From assembly GCA_022616275.1 (NCBI GenBank), contig JAKEFB010000147.1:1-33140 (forward strand): DNA of 33,140 nt, read 5' to 3'. The position numbers and the translations under genes are program-made. Below, piece after piece: positions 14,847 through 27,300 of this stretch. The notes below the pieces were generated by a model. It ran no database searches. It was not told where the DNA came from and saw only the letters and a list, made by a program, of their open reading frames with translations. The stretch comes from Chloroflexota bacterium (GTDB lineage Bacteria; Chloroflexota; Anaerolineae; Promineifilales; Promineifilaceae). Numbering within the stretch: position 1 is the stretch's first letter; each line of letters begins with the position of its first letter.

Positions 14847-15320
14847 CTAGGGAGCGCCACCACAGGTGGTGTAGCCCAGGAACTGGACGGTGATGCGGTC
14901 CTGGCCGGGCAGGTGGTAGGATAGCAGGCGGACCCTGGCGAAGGCGACGACGTGGTAGGTGGCGTTGGCGCCGGCGCCCTGGGTGACGTCCCAGACGGGG
15001 ACGATGATCTCGCGCAGGATGAGGGCGTCGAGGGCGTCGCGGACGGGCTGGGCGTTGGAGAGGCCGGGTTTGCCTTCCACCCAATCGTCCAGGGAGACAA
15101 GGTGGTCGCCGGGGTCGTTGGGGTTGAGGTAGGTGTGGCTGTTGCCGGGCGGGACGAGGCTGGCGACCAGGGCGGAGACGCTGTTGTCGCCGGTCCAGGT
15201 CAGCCAGCCGAAGTTGCCCGGCCCTTCGCCGTTCAAGATGTCGGCCAGGACGTCGCCGGGGTTGGCGCCGGCCAGGAGGCCGGCCTGGAGGGCGATGGGG
15301 TACAGCTCGCAGGCGCCGGC
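14847..15320 (-). other. C-terminal domain of the giant protein, possible sorting or anchoring module
   Basis: The last 158 residues differ from the repeats before them. They contain ACELYPIAL, a GNFGWLTWTGD motif, DWVEGKPGLSNAQPVRDAL, a strand REIIVPVWDV, YHVVAFARVRL and the end FLGYTTCGGAP. Motifs of the GNFGWL...IVPV...YHVVAFA kind recall, to me, the extracytoplasmic part of TadE/TadG-like pilus-associated proteins of Chloroflexota. Two cysteines, one at each end, could form a disulfide. Function is not known; a role in export or surface attachment is a guess from its terminal position. Confidence 0.55.
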
Positions 15321-18300
15321 GGCCGGGGTGACGGTGACGGTGACGGTGGCCGTGTCGCTGCCGCCCTGGCCATCCTCCACGGTGTAGGTGAAGGTGTCCA
15401 GGCCAATAAAACCAGGCTGGGGGGTGTAGGTGAGGGCGCCATCGGGGTTGGTGGCCACGGCGCCGCTCAAGGGCTGGGTGACGGCGGTGACGGCCAGGGG
15501 GTCGCCGTCCACGTCGCTGTCGTTGGCCAGGACGGGGATGGTGACGGCGGTGTCCTGGGTGGTGGCGGCGCTGTCGCCGGCGGCCAGGGGGTCGTCGTTG
15601 ACGGGGTTGACGGTGACGGTTACGAGGGCGGTATCGGCGCCGCCATTGCCGTCGCTGATGGTGTAGGTGAAGCTATCCAGGCCGTAGTAGTTGGCGGTGG
15701 GGGTGTAGGTGATGGCGCCATCGGCGTTGACGACGGCCAGGCCGTGGGTGGGGGTGGTGACGGCGGTGACGGCCAGGGGGTCGCCGTCTACGTCTTTGTC
15801 GTTGGCCAGGACGTCAATGGTGACGGCTTTGTCTTCGTCGGTGGCGGCGCTGTCGTCTTCGGCGACGGGGTTGTCGTTCTGGCTGGTGACGAAGATGGCC
15901 ACGGTGGCGGTGGCTGAGCCGCCGCTGCCGTCGTCTATGGTGTAGGTGAAGGTGTCGGGGCCAAAGTAGCTGTCCTCGGGGGTGTAGGTGACGGTACTGT
16001 CCAGGTTGACCCCGGCCGTGCCGTGCAAGGGCTGGGTGAGGCTGGCGACGAACAAGGAATCGCCGTCCACGTCGCTATCGTTGGCCAGGACCTCGATGGT
16101 GACGGCCTTGTCCTCTTCGGTGACGGCGGCGTCATCGGCAGCCACGGGGGGGTCGTTGACGGGGTTGACGATGACCCAGACGGTGGCGGTGTCCATGGCG
16201 CCGTGGCCGTCGGCGATGGTGTAGGTGAAGCGGTCGGGGGCGGCGGCGCTGGTGTAGTCGGCACCGGGGGTGTAGGTGAAGGTGTGATCGGGGTTGAGGA
16301 CGACCAGGCCGTGAGTGGGGGTGGTGAAGCCGGTGACGGCCAGGGGGTCGCCGTCCACGTCGCTGTCGTTGGCTAATACGTTTATAGTGACAGCGGTGTC
16401 CTCATCGGTGGCGGCGCTATCGTCGGCGGCCAGCGGGTCGTCGTTGACCGGGTTGACGGCCAGGGTGACGGTGGCGGTGTCGGCGCCGCCCTGGCCGTCT
16501 TCGATGGTATAGAGGAAGCTGTCGGCGCCGTGGAAGTCGGCGGTGGGGGTGTAGGTGAGGGTGCCATCGGGGTTGGCAGCGACGAGACCATTGGCCGGGG
16601 TGGTGACGGCGGTAACGACGAGGGGGTCGCCGTCCAGGTCGCTGTCGTTGGCCAGGACGGGGATGGTGACCGGCAGGTCTTCGTTGGTGGCGGCGGTGTC
16701 GTTGGCGGCCAGGGGAGCGTCGTTGACGGGGGCAACGGTAATGGCGACGACGGCCATGTCCGTCCCGCCCTGGCCATCGTTGACGGTGTAGATAAAAGCG
16801 TCGCTGCCGTAGAAGTTGGCATCGGGGGTGTAGGTGAGGCTGCCATCGGGGTTGGCGACGACGAGGCCGTGGGTGGGGGTGGTGACGGCGGTGACGGCCA
16901 GGGCGTCGCCATCCACGTCGCCGTCGTTGGCCAGGACGTCTATGGTGACGGGCAGGTCTTCGTTGGTGGCGGCGGTGTCGTTGGCGGCCAGGGGCGGGTC
17001 GTTGACCGGGGTGACGGTGAGGGTGACCGTGGCGGTATCTGAGCCGCCCTGGCCGTCGCTAATGGTGTAGACGAAGCTGTCGCTGCCGTGGAAGTTGGCG
17101 GCCGGGGTGACGGTGAGGGTGTTATCGGGGTTGACGACAACCAGGCCGGCGGTGGGGGTGGTGACGGCGGTGACGGCCAGGGGGTCGCCATCCACGTCGC
17201 CGTCGTTGGCCAGGACGTCCAGGGTGACGGCGGTGTCTTCGGGGGTGGCGGCGCTGTCGGCGGCGGCGACGGGGTTGTCATTCTCGGCGGTGACGGTGAC
17301 GGTGACGGCGGCGGTATCTGAGCCGCCCTGGCCGTCGGCGATGGTGTAGGTGAAGGTGTCGAGGCCGTTGTAGCTGGCGGCCGGGGTGTAGGTGATGGTG
17401 CCGCCGGGGTTGGTGGCGGCCGTGCCGTGGGCGGGGGTGGCGACGGCGGTGACGCTCAAGGGATCGCCGTCCAGGTCGCCGTCGTTGGCCAGGACGGGAA
17501 TGGCGACGGCCGTGTCTTCGGCAACGGCGACGGCATCATCGGCGGCCTGGGGCGGATCGTTGACGGGGGTCACGGTGACGGTGACCAGGGCAGTGGCCAT
17601 GCCGTCGTGCCCGTCGGCGGCGGTGTAGGTGAAGCTGTCCAGGCCGTGGAAGTTGGCGGCCGGGGTGTAGGTCACGGTGCCATCGGCGTTGGCGACGGCC
17701 GAGCCGTTGGCCGGGGCGGTGACGGCGGTGACGCTGAGGGCGTCGCCGTCCAGGTCGCCGTCGTTGGCCAGGACGTCCAGGGTGACGGCCGTGTCTTCAG
17801 GGGTGGTGGCGGCGTCGGGGGCGGCCTGCGGGGGGTCGTTGACGGGGGCGACGGTGACGGCCACCAGGGCCAGGTCTGCGCCGCCCTGGCCGTCGGCGAC
17901 GGTGTAGGTGAAGCTGTCGGCGCCGGAGAAGTTGGCGGCGGGGGTGTAGGTGATGGTCCCGTCAGCGTTGGCGACGACCAGGCCGTGGGTGGGGGTGGTG
18001 ACGGCGGTGATGGCCAGGGGGTCGCCGTCCACGTCGTGGTCGTTGGCCAGGACGGAGATGGCGACGGGGGTGTCTTCGTTGGTGGTGGCGGCGTCGTCGG
18101 CGGCGACGGGGGGGTCGTTGACGGGCGTGACCGTCACCAGGACGGTGGCGGTGGCCGCCTGGCCCTGGCCGTCGGTGATGGTATAGGTAAAGTTATCGGT
18201 GCCGCTGGCGCTGTCGGTGCTGTTGAAGTCGGCGTCGGGGGTGTAGGTGACGGCGCCATTGGGGTTGAGGACGGCCAGGCCGTTGCCGGGCTGGGTGAGG

Positions 18301-21300
18301 GCGACGACGGCCAGGGGGTCGCCGTCGGGGTCGCTGTCGTTGGCCAGGACGGGGATGGTGACGGCGGTGTCTTCGGGGGTGGTGACCGGGTCGTCAACGG
18401 CCAGGGGGGCGTGGTTGGCGAAGAGGGGGGTGGCGATGGTGGCGGTGTTGTTGGCGGGCGTGGGATCGGGGCCGTGAGCGCCGTCGTCGGCGACGGTGGC
18501 GGTGTTGGTGATGGCCTGGGCGCCGGCCGGCAAGGGGCTGTCGAGCTGGACGGCCAGCGTCCGGGTAGCCGTGTTCCCGGCGGCCAGGTCGAAGGCGGGC
18601 CAGGTGACCAGGCCACCGGCCAGGCTGGCGCCGTGGCTGGCAGAGACGAAGGTGGTATGGGCGGGCAGGGTGTCGGTGAGGACGACGCCGAGGGCTTGCA
18701 AGGTGCCGTGGTTGTGGACGGTCAGGACGTAGGTCAGGACGTCGCCGGCGAGTACCGTCACCTGGCCGTCGTCTTTGGCCAGGACGAGGTCAACGGCGTC
18801 GTTGATGGTCAGGCTACCGGCGTCGAAGCTGGGCAAGAGGTCAATGGCGGGGGCCGGCCGGTCAAGGCCGGAGTAAATGGCGCGCAGGTCTTGGGGGCCG
18901 AGGCTGATCCAGTCCGGCCCAGGCGTCCAGGTGATTTCAAAGACGCCGTCGCCGTCGGCATCGGTGTCGCCGCCGACGGCGACGCCGGCGACGCGGAAGT
19001 TGACGACGCCGCCATCCGGCCCGGCGACGCCGGCCTGGCTGACGGTATCAAGGACGGTCGCGGCCAGGCGGATGGGGGTGTTTATGGGCGCCACCAGGCC
19101 GTCGCCGGCGACAATGGTGGTATTGGTCGGATGGCCCTGGGTGGGGGGCGGCGAGGTCACGGCTTCGACCAGGGCCGTCCGGACCAGGGCGGGGGCGTTC
19201 TGGGAGCGGGCAATGACGCTGAAGGGCACGGACAGACTTTGCGGCAGGCCGGCCGGGGCGACGACGGTGAGGGTCAGGGTGGTCTGGCTGCCAATAGCCA
19301 GGGTGACGGCCGGGGCGCTGAGGCCGGCCTGCCAGCCGGGCAGGCCGCCGGTGACGGCAAGGTGGTAGGTGTCGATGGCGACGCCGGTGTTGCCGACGGT
19401 GACGGTATAGGTGGCGGTCTGGGAGACGGCCAGGCCGGGGGTGAGGACGCGGAAGGCGGGGGTGGCCTCTAAGACAAAGCTGAAGTCGCCGTAACAGGCC
19501 AGGGCAATGACCGGCCACATGGTGCTGACGAAGGGCTGGCCGGCCCCGGTGTAGCGCAGGGGCCAGGGGCCGTCGGAGACGCCAAAGGGGACGCGGCTAT
19601 TGGGCTCGTGGCCGACCTGGTGGTGGATGAGCCAGTCAAGGCCTTGAACGACCTGGGGATGGGTGCGGCTGACGCCGGCGGCACAGAGGGCGTAGACCGA
19701 TTGGCCGGTGGCAAAGGAGCTGGTCCAGGTGAAGCTGCTGTTTTCGGCCCAGCCGCCGTCGGCAAACTGGCCGGCCAGGACGGTGTCAATCAGGCCGGTG
19801 ACCAGGGGATCGCTCCTGGGCAGGCCGGCTTCGACGAGGCCGATGAGCTTCAAGGCTTTGTCCTGGTTGGTGGAGACGGGGGCGGTGCGTAGCCAGTTCA
19901 GGGCGGCATCAATGGTGGCCTGGTATTGGGCGGCCGTGGTGGGGTCCACCCGCTGTCTAGCCTGGTTGAGGGCGAAGAGCATGTGGACGGTGGGCTCGAT
20001 GTCGCCCTGGTTGGTGGGCGGGAAGTGCTGGTCAATGGGCCAGCGGCCGTTGGCCGCCTGGCGAGGCAGCATGGCGTTGACGCCCAGGAGCAGGTTGGCT
20101 GTCTTATCGGTGCTGACAAAGCGGTCGTACATGGCCAGGCCAAAGAGGGAATGACTGGAGTTAATGGTCTGGAAACTTCCCTGGCCCGGCGGATGGCCCC
20201 ACAAGCCGTTGTTGGGGTTCTGGTAGGCGGGATTGGTGATAAAGTTGGCCAGCCAGCCGAGGCCGCTGCCGGCGCCGGTGTCAATGACCAGGCCGGTGGA
20301 GGCGCCCAGCGACAGGCCGTGCAACGAATCGCCCTGGACGTGGCAGGCGACGCAAGCCAGGGAGGTGGACTCGTTTTTGACGGCCGTGGCCAACCAGTTG
20401 GCCCCGGCCTGGCCGGCCTCCTGGCTGGTCAGCTTGTGGCTCTTGTCAATGAGCATGGCGGTGTGCAACGGCTGGCTGATATTGCCGACCAGGTCGCGGG
20501 CGCGGACGGAGAGCGGGGTGCTGCCGTGGGTGCTGAAGAGGAAGGGCTGGGCGAAGGTGAGCCAGGTGGAGCCCGAATTGGTGCTGTATTCGATGAGGGT
20601 CACGCCGGAACCACCGGGGTTCTCCTCGGCGCTGAGCCGGACGAGGACATCGCTGTTGAACCAGCCGTCTGCCAGGCGATCTACCTCGGCCCGGACCTGG
20701 ACGTTGTAGATGGAGATGCAGCAGGTGCTGCCGTGGTTGTTGAGGGCGACGAGGCGGACGTAGCGGGCCTGGACGTCGGCAAAGAAGAAGTGCTGCAGTT
20801 GGCCGTTGCTCTGGGCGGTGCCGGTGTAAACGGTGGTGAAGGCGGCGTCGTCGCTGGTGGTGTTGGAGACCTGGACCAGGAAATCGCGCAGCGATTCGCT
20901 GCCGGAGACGGGCTGAATGGAGAGGCCGTGGACGGTGTGGGATTGGCCGCCGGCGAGGAGGAGCTTGACCCACTGGTTGGTGGTCTGGCCGGTGGCTGAA
21001 CGCCAGAAGGTGCGGGTGGTCGGGTCGAGGAGCAGCTCGGCCCGGTGGCCGGCGTCGGCCTGGCTGGAGACGGCGACGATGCCGCCAGGCGGCGGGGCGC
21101 CGGCGGCGACGACCTGGAAGGTGGTGACGGAGATGCAGCAGCCTGAGCCGCGATTGTTGAGGGCGACGAGCTTGACGTAGCGGGCCTGGACCGGGCCGCC
21201 GGGGAAGAGGAACGGTTGCAGGTTGCCGTTGTCGGCGGCGGTGGCGGCCAGGACGCGGGTGAAGGACCAGGGGTCGGCCGTGGTGGTCGAGACCCAAACT

Positions 21301-24300
21301 TCGAAGTCTTTGACGCGCTGGTCAAAGCTGGAGTCGGCGCGGGGCTGGACGAGGACTTGGTCAATGGTCGGAAGCTGGTCGCCGGCCAGGCGGATGACGA
21401 CGGACTGGTTGGTGGTCTGGCCATTGGCCGAAGCCCAGGTGGAGACGGTGGTGTCGAGGTCGAGCAGGTTTTCGGGGACGAAGCTGGTGCTGAAGCGGCT
21501 GGAGTAGGCGACGACGGTGGCCCCGGCGGCCAGGAGTGAGGGCGTGTTGGCGCTTTCGAGGAGGGCGGCGTTTTGACTGCCGACCAGCTCGACGACGGGC
21601 GTGGGGGCGGTGTGGTCGTCGTAGACGACGACCTGCATGGAGTCGCTGGCCGAAGCGCCCTGGGGATCGGTCACGGTCAGGGTGACGGTGTAGGCGCCGG
21701 CGGCAGGATAGCTGTAGTTGACGGTGGGGGTGGTCAGGAGGCGGCCGTCGCCCAGGTCCCAGGCGTAGGCCAGGTTGGCCAGGTCAATGGCGCTGGCGTC
21801 GTTGACGGTGCGGAAATTGCCGCCGCCGGGAATGAGGACCAGGTCGCCGGTGCGGCGGATGATGCTGGCCGGCCCGATGTCCACGGTCGGAGTGACGTTG
21901 CCGACGGGGACGATGAGGGTGAGGCTGCCGCTGACGAGCTGGGTGTCGGTGACGATGAGGGTGACGGGGAAGTCGCCGTCGTCGGGGAAGGTGGCGCTGG
22001 TGTTGGGCGTGGTTGGCCGGGTGGCGGTGTGGGTAAATTGCCACTGCCGGCCGACGATGGCGCCGCTGGCGGTGGAGGTATCGGCGAAGGCGGTGGCCTG
22101 GCCTTCGTTGGGCAGCGGCGGCGACCAGGTGAAGCTGGCGACCGGCCGGGGCAGGACGGTGTAGCTGCGGGCCGTGGTGGCCGGCAGGCCGTTGGCGTCG
22201 GTAATGACCAGGGTGACGGTGTACGTTCCGGGCGCGGCAAAGGTGTGGGAGGGATGCTGCTCGCCGGCGGTTGTGCCGTCGCCAAAGTCCCAGCGCCAGG
22301 CGACGACCTGGCTGTCCGGGCTGCCGGAGAGGTCGTCGAAGGGCACGGCCGGCCCGCCGAGCGCTGGCGTGTAAACCTGGAAGTCGTAGACGCGGGTGAC
22401 AGAGGGATGGCCGTGGTTGTTGAGGATGTAAAGCTGGACGTATTTAGCGGGCACGGCCGGGAAGGTGATCCAGTGGTCCTGGCCGTCGCGGGGCAAGGCG
22501 CCGAAGAAAACGGGGACGAAATCGGCGTCGGCCAGGGAGCCGTTGGAAACGCGGACCTGGAACTCCTGGGGGGTGGCGTCGCCGTCCACGGCCCGGATTC
22601 TGACCCGGTCAATGAGGTGGGTGTTGCCGTCAAAGAGGGCGACTTTGATCCACTGGTTGGTGGTCTGGCCGGCGGCCGTTTCCCAGTAGGTGGTGGGGCT
22701 AAAATCAATGGCCTTCTCAGGGCCCAGGCTGCTGTTGCTGCTCTGGCTGGAGGCGGCGGCAACTGAGGCGCCGCCTTCCAGCAGGGAAACAACGCCGCCC
22801 TGCCGGTCGCGGGTCTGGGCGGTAAAGTGGTAGACCTCGGTGTAGCTGGCGTTGCCCCAGTTGTCGAGGAGCAGTAGTTGGACGTAGCGGGCCTGGACCG
22901 GAGCAAAGGGATAGGTATGAAGGACGCCGTCCTGGGGCAGCGTGCCGGTCAGGATGGTGGTGAAGTCGGTTTCGGCCGGACTGTTGGTCGAGACGCGGAT
23001 GGCAAAGTGGCGCGGGCTGGCCGGGCCGGCCGGGCCCTGGAGGGTGACCTGGTCAATGACGTGGACGTTGCCGCCCAGCAGGGCGACGGTCAGCGACTGG
23101 TTGGCCGGCTGGCCGTTGGCGGTCCGCCAGCGGCTGGCCGGGTCGTGGTCAATGGCGTTTTCGGGCTGGTAGAGGGAGCTGCTGTTCCAGACGCTGGAAG
23201 CGCCAGCGATGCTGGCCCCATCGGCCAGTTGGGCGGCGTTCAGCCCCTTGGCCGGGGCAAAGTGGGCCACCGGCCCGGCGGGGATGACGTTCACGTCCAG
23301 GGCGGTGTTGTTGTCGCTGGTCTCTTCGGGGCCGTGGGCGCCATCGTCGGCGACGATGGCGGTGTTGGTGATGACCCCGGTGGCGGGCGGCAGGGGGCTA
23401 TTCACGCGGACGGTGACGGTGCGGGTCAAGGCGGCGGCCGGGCCCAGGGCGGGAATTTCCCAGACGACGACGTGGCCGTTGGCATGGTAAGCGCCGCCGT
23501 CGCTGGCGGCCAGGAAGGTGGTGTGGGCCGGCAGGATGTCGCCAACCATGACGTTGGTCACGGTCAGGTTGCTGGCGTTGTTGATGGTGAGGGTGTAGGT
23601 CAGGGTCTCGCCCGGCCGGGCCACGGTCTGGCCGTCGCTCTTGGTGATGGCCAGGTCCACGCGGTTGACCTGGAAGGCGTCGCAGCCGGTGGCCCCGTCG
23701 TCGTCGGTGAGGCAAATCTCGACGGTGTAAACGCCGTCGGCGGCGTAGACGTGGCTGGCGGAGACAGTCCCTGAGCCGTTGAGTTCGCTGACCGTGCCGC
23801 TGACGACCGCGCCGTCGCCCCAGTTGATGGTGGCCGTGTGGCTGTCCAGTACACCGGGGTCGCTGAAGGTGGTCGCCGTCAGGCTGATCGTCTCGCCGGC
23901 GGTGGCGGTCAGGTCGGGACCGGCGGCGACGGTGGGGGCGACGTTGCGGACGTTGACGTCCGTTTCCTGGCAGTTGGTCCCGCCATCGTCGTCACTGAGG
24001 CACAACTGCATCGTATAGGCGGCGTCGCCGTCGGCGTAGGTGTGACCGCTGCTGACAACGCCGGCGCCGCTGGCTTCGGTAATCGTGCCGCTGACGACGG
24101 TGCCGTCGCCCCAGTCAATGGTGGCGGTGTGGGTGTCGAGGATGCCCGGATCGCTGAAGATGCTGTCGAGGGTCAGGGGGCTGCCTTCGTCAACGGTAAT
24201 GGATTGGAAGTGGAAGTCGCGGAAGACGGCGTCGGCCTGGGAGTAGGTGTAGAAGCCGAAGCGGCCGGCGGCCAGGTAGGCAAAATCGCCGTCGAGGTCC

Positions 24301-27300
24301 AGCTCCAGGCTGCCATTGACGAAAACCTTGAGATTGGTGGCGCTCAATTCAAAGGCAAATTCGTAATCGGTGTTGTAATCCCAGCCGGCCGCGCCCAGGG
24401 TGGCGGCCCGGGCCAGCTCTTCGACGCCGTGGCCAGGGCCGTTGCAGGTGTGGTCCAGGTGGCCCCACATTTCGGAATCGGCCGGGCTGCCGAAGACGCG
24501 GGAGATGGCCAGGCCAGGCTGGGCCTCGGTGTAGCCGCCGCAGCCAAAGGCAAAGCCTTGCGGCTGGCCGCTCTTCCAGTCTACCAGCAGGTATTCGGCT
24601 TGGGGGTCGTTGAGGTCGCCGGGCTGGTAGCCCAGGACGAAGCCGACGTAGTCGTCGTCGAGGAAGGGGGCGGTGGTGGTCAGGTTCTCGGTGAAGACGT
24701 GGACGGTGCCTTCAATGCGGGTCTCGTAGGCGCTGAATTCGCCGTAGAAAACGCCCGGCCGGCTGTTGACCGTTTGGGTCACAGTCTGGCCGTCGGCGGC
24801 TATCTCCCAGCGGGGGGAGGGGTCGTAACAGGAGAGCAACTCGTCGTCTGTCCAGAGGCGGAAATCGGTCAGGAGGGTGTCGAGGATGAAGGGCACGCCG
24901 TTCTGGACGCCCAGGGCCAGGATGTCGCAGCCAACCCCGCCGTCGTCGTCGGCGACGCAGATTTCGACGTTGTAAGTGCCGTCGTCGGGGTAGGTGTGGG
25001 CGCCGAAGACGTCGCCGCCACCACTGGCGCCGGCGACCAGGGCCTCTTCCACCGTTCCATCGCCCCAGTTGACGGTGGCGGTGTGGGTGTCATTGGCGCC
25101 GGGGTCGGTGAAGGTGGCGATGACCTGGTTCAGGTCGTCGCCTTCGGTGACGGCCAGGCTGGTGTTGGCGGTGACGGCCGGAGCGGCGTTGTTGACGGCG
25201 ACCGCGGCCGTGGCCGTATCGCTTTCGCCGCTGTTGTCGGTCACGCGCAGGTGGACGAGGAACTGGCCGTCGTCGGCCAGGGTGACGGTGGCCGTTACGC
25301 CGCTGGCGTCGTCGTACTGGCCGTCGCCGTCCAGGTCCCAGGCGTAGCCGGTGATGACGCCGTTCCGGTCGCTGCTGGCCGAGGCGTCGAGCAGGATGGG
25401 CTGGCCTTCGTCGCCGCTGTAGGGGCCACCGGGGTCGGCCCGGACGCTGAGGAGGGTGTCCACGTCGCCGGCCTGGTTGTTGGCCAGCCGCATATCAGGG
25501 CCATTGGCGCCGTCATCGGCCACGGTCACGGTGTTGGTAATGGCGATTACGGCCGGCGGCGGGGAGGCCTCGGCCTTGAGGGTCAGGGTGCGGGTCGCCA
25601 CCTGGCCGGGGGTCAGGGCGCCAAGCAGCCAGGTGATCTGGCCGGCAGCGGCGTTGTAGTTGCCGCCGGCGCTGGCGTTGATAAAGGTGGTATAGGCGGG
25701 CAAGGTGTCGGTCAGGGTGACGCCGTTGACGGCCAGCGTCCCGGCGTTGGTCACGGTCAGGGTATAGGTGATGGCGTCGCCGGGTTGGACGGCCGGACGG
25801 CCGTCGGTCTTGGCCACGGCCAGGTCAACCAGGTTGACGAAGAAGGTATCGCAGCCGGTATCGCCGTCGTCGTCGGTCACGCAGAGTTCAACCAGGAAGA
25901 CGGCCGTGGCGGTGTAGACGTGGGAGCCGCCGACAGTGCCGCCCTGGCTGACAAGGCCGCCGGCGACCGTGCCGTCGCCCCAGTCAATGGTGGCGGTATG
26001 GGTGTCGTTCACGCCCGGATCGGTGAAGGTGGCCGGGGCCAGTTGGACCGTTTCGCCGGCGGTGGCGGCGACGTCGGGACCGGCTTCGACGACAGGAGGC
26101 TCGTTGGCCACCAGCGCCTGCAGGGTGGCGCAGCTCTGGCCGCCGTCGTCGTCGGTGAGGCAAACTTCGACTGAGTAAGTGCCGTCGTCGGTGTAAGTAT
26201 GGGTCCCCCGAATGGTATCGCCATCCAGGGCGCCGCCGGCAACTGTGCCGTCGCCCCAGTCAATGGTGGCGGTGTGGCTATCGGCCTGGCCGGGATCGCT
26301 GAAGGTGGCCAGGGCGTGGGTGGCCGGGCGGCCCTCGTCAAAGGCGGGATCGGGCGCGGCCTGGACGGCCGGCGGCAGGTTGGTGGTAGAGACGAAGGCG
26401 GTGTCGGTGTCTTGTTCGCCGTCGTCGTCAGTTACCTGGAGGCCGATGGTGAAGCTGCCGTTGTCGGGGAAGGTGACCGTAGTGGTGAGGCCACCGGCGT
26501 CGTCGTACTGGCCGTCGCCGTCGAGGTCCCAGGTGTAGCTGACAATGGTCCCGTCGCGGTCGGCCGAGCCGGAGGCGTCCAGGAGGATGGCCTGGCCCTC
26601 ATCGCCGGTGTACGGGCCGCCGGCGTCGGCCTGGACGGTGGTCAGGGCGTCTACGTCGCTGGCGCTGTTGTTGGCCGGGGTCTGGTCGGGACCGTTGGCG
26701 CCGTCGTCGCTGACGGTGGCCAGGTTGGTGATCTCGGTGGCGCTAATGGGCAGACTCTGGTTGACCTGGACCACCAGGCTGCGCGTGGCTGCCTGGCCGG
26801 CCGCCAGGCTGAAGGCCGGCCAGGCGACGACGCCGTCGGCCACAGTCCCGCCGTTGCTGGCGCTGACGAAAGTGGTGTTGGCCGGCAGGGTATCGGTCAG
26901 TATCACGCCGCTGGCGCTGCCGGCAAAGGCGTTGAACACGGTCAGGGTGTAGGTCAGGGTATCGCCGGAGGAGACGAGGCTGCGGCCGTCGTCTTTGGTC
27001 AGGACCAGGCCCAGGACGGCCGTGTCGTAGGCGTAGCTGTGGGCGTTGTTGCCTTCGCGGCACTCGCTGTGCTGGCCCTGGCCGGCCCCGTCGTCGTCGG
27101 CGACGACGGTGATGACGCCGGAGCCCAGGCCGGGCATGGTCCATTCCAGGGAAACGTCCAGGTACTGGCCGGGCAGCAAGGGCTGCTCCAGGGGCAGTAC
27201 GCCGATGAGCGTTCCTCCGGCGCCGGGGTTGCCGTCGTAAAAGGCAACGGGTGTTCCGGCGGGAACGACGGCCGCCCCGCCGTTGCCGATGCGGGCGCCG

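Noticed and set aside
15321-18419. Periodic repeats considered as a CRISPR-like array
   Set aside because: The period is 279 bp, fully coding, with protein-level conservation; there are no short repeats with unique spacers.
17427-19472. Long plus-strand open frame (681 codons) opposite the cadherin-like repeats
   Set aside because: It is antisense to a certain coding frame. The translation is Gly/Val/Asp-rich low complexity, as expected when a GC3-biased repeat gene is read backwards.
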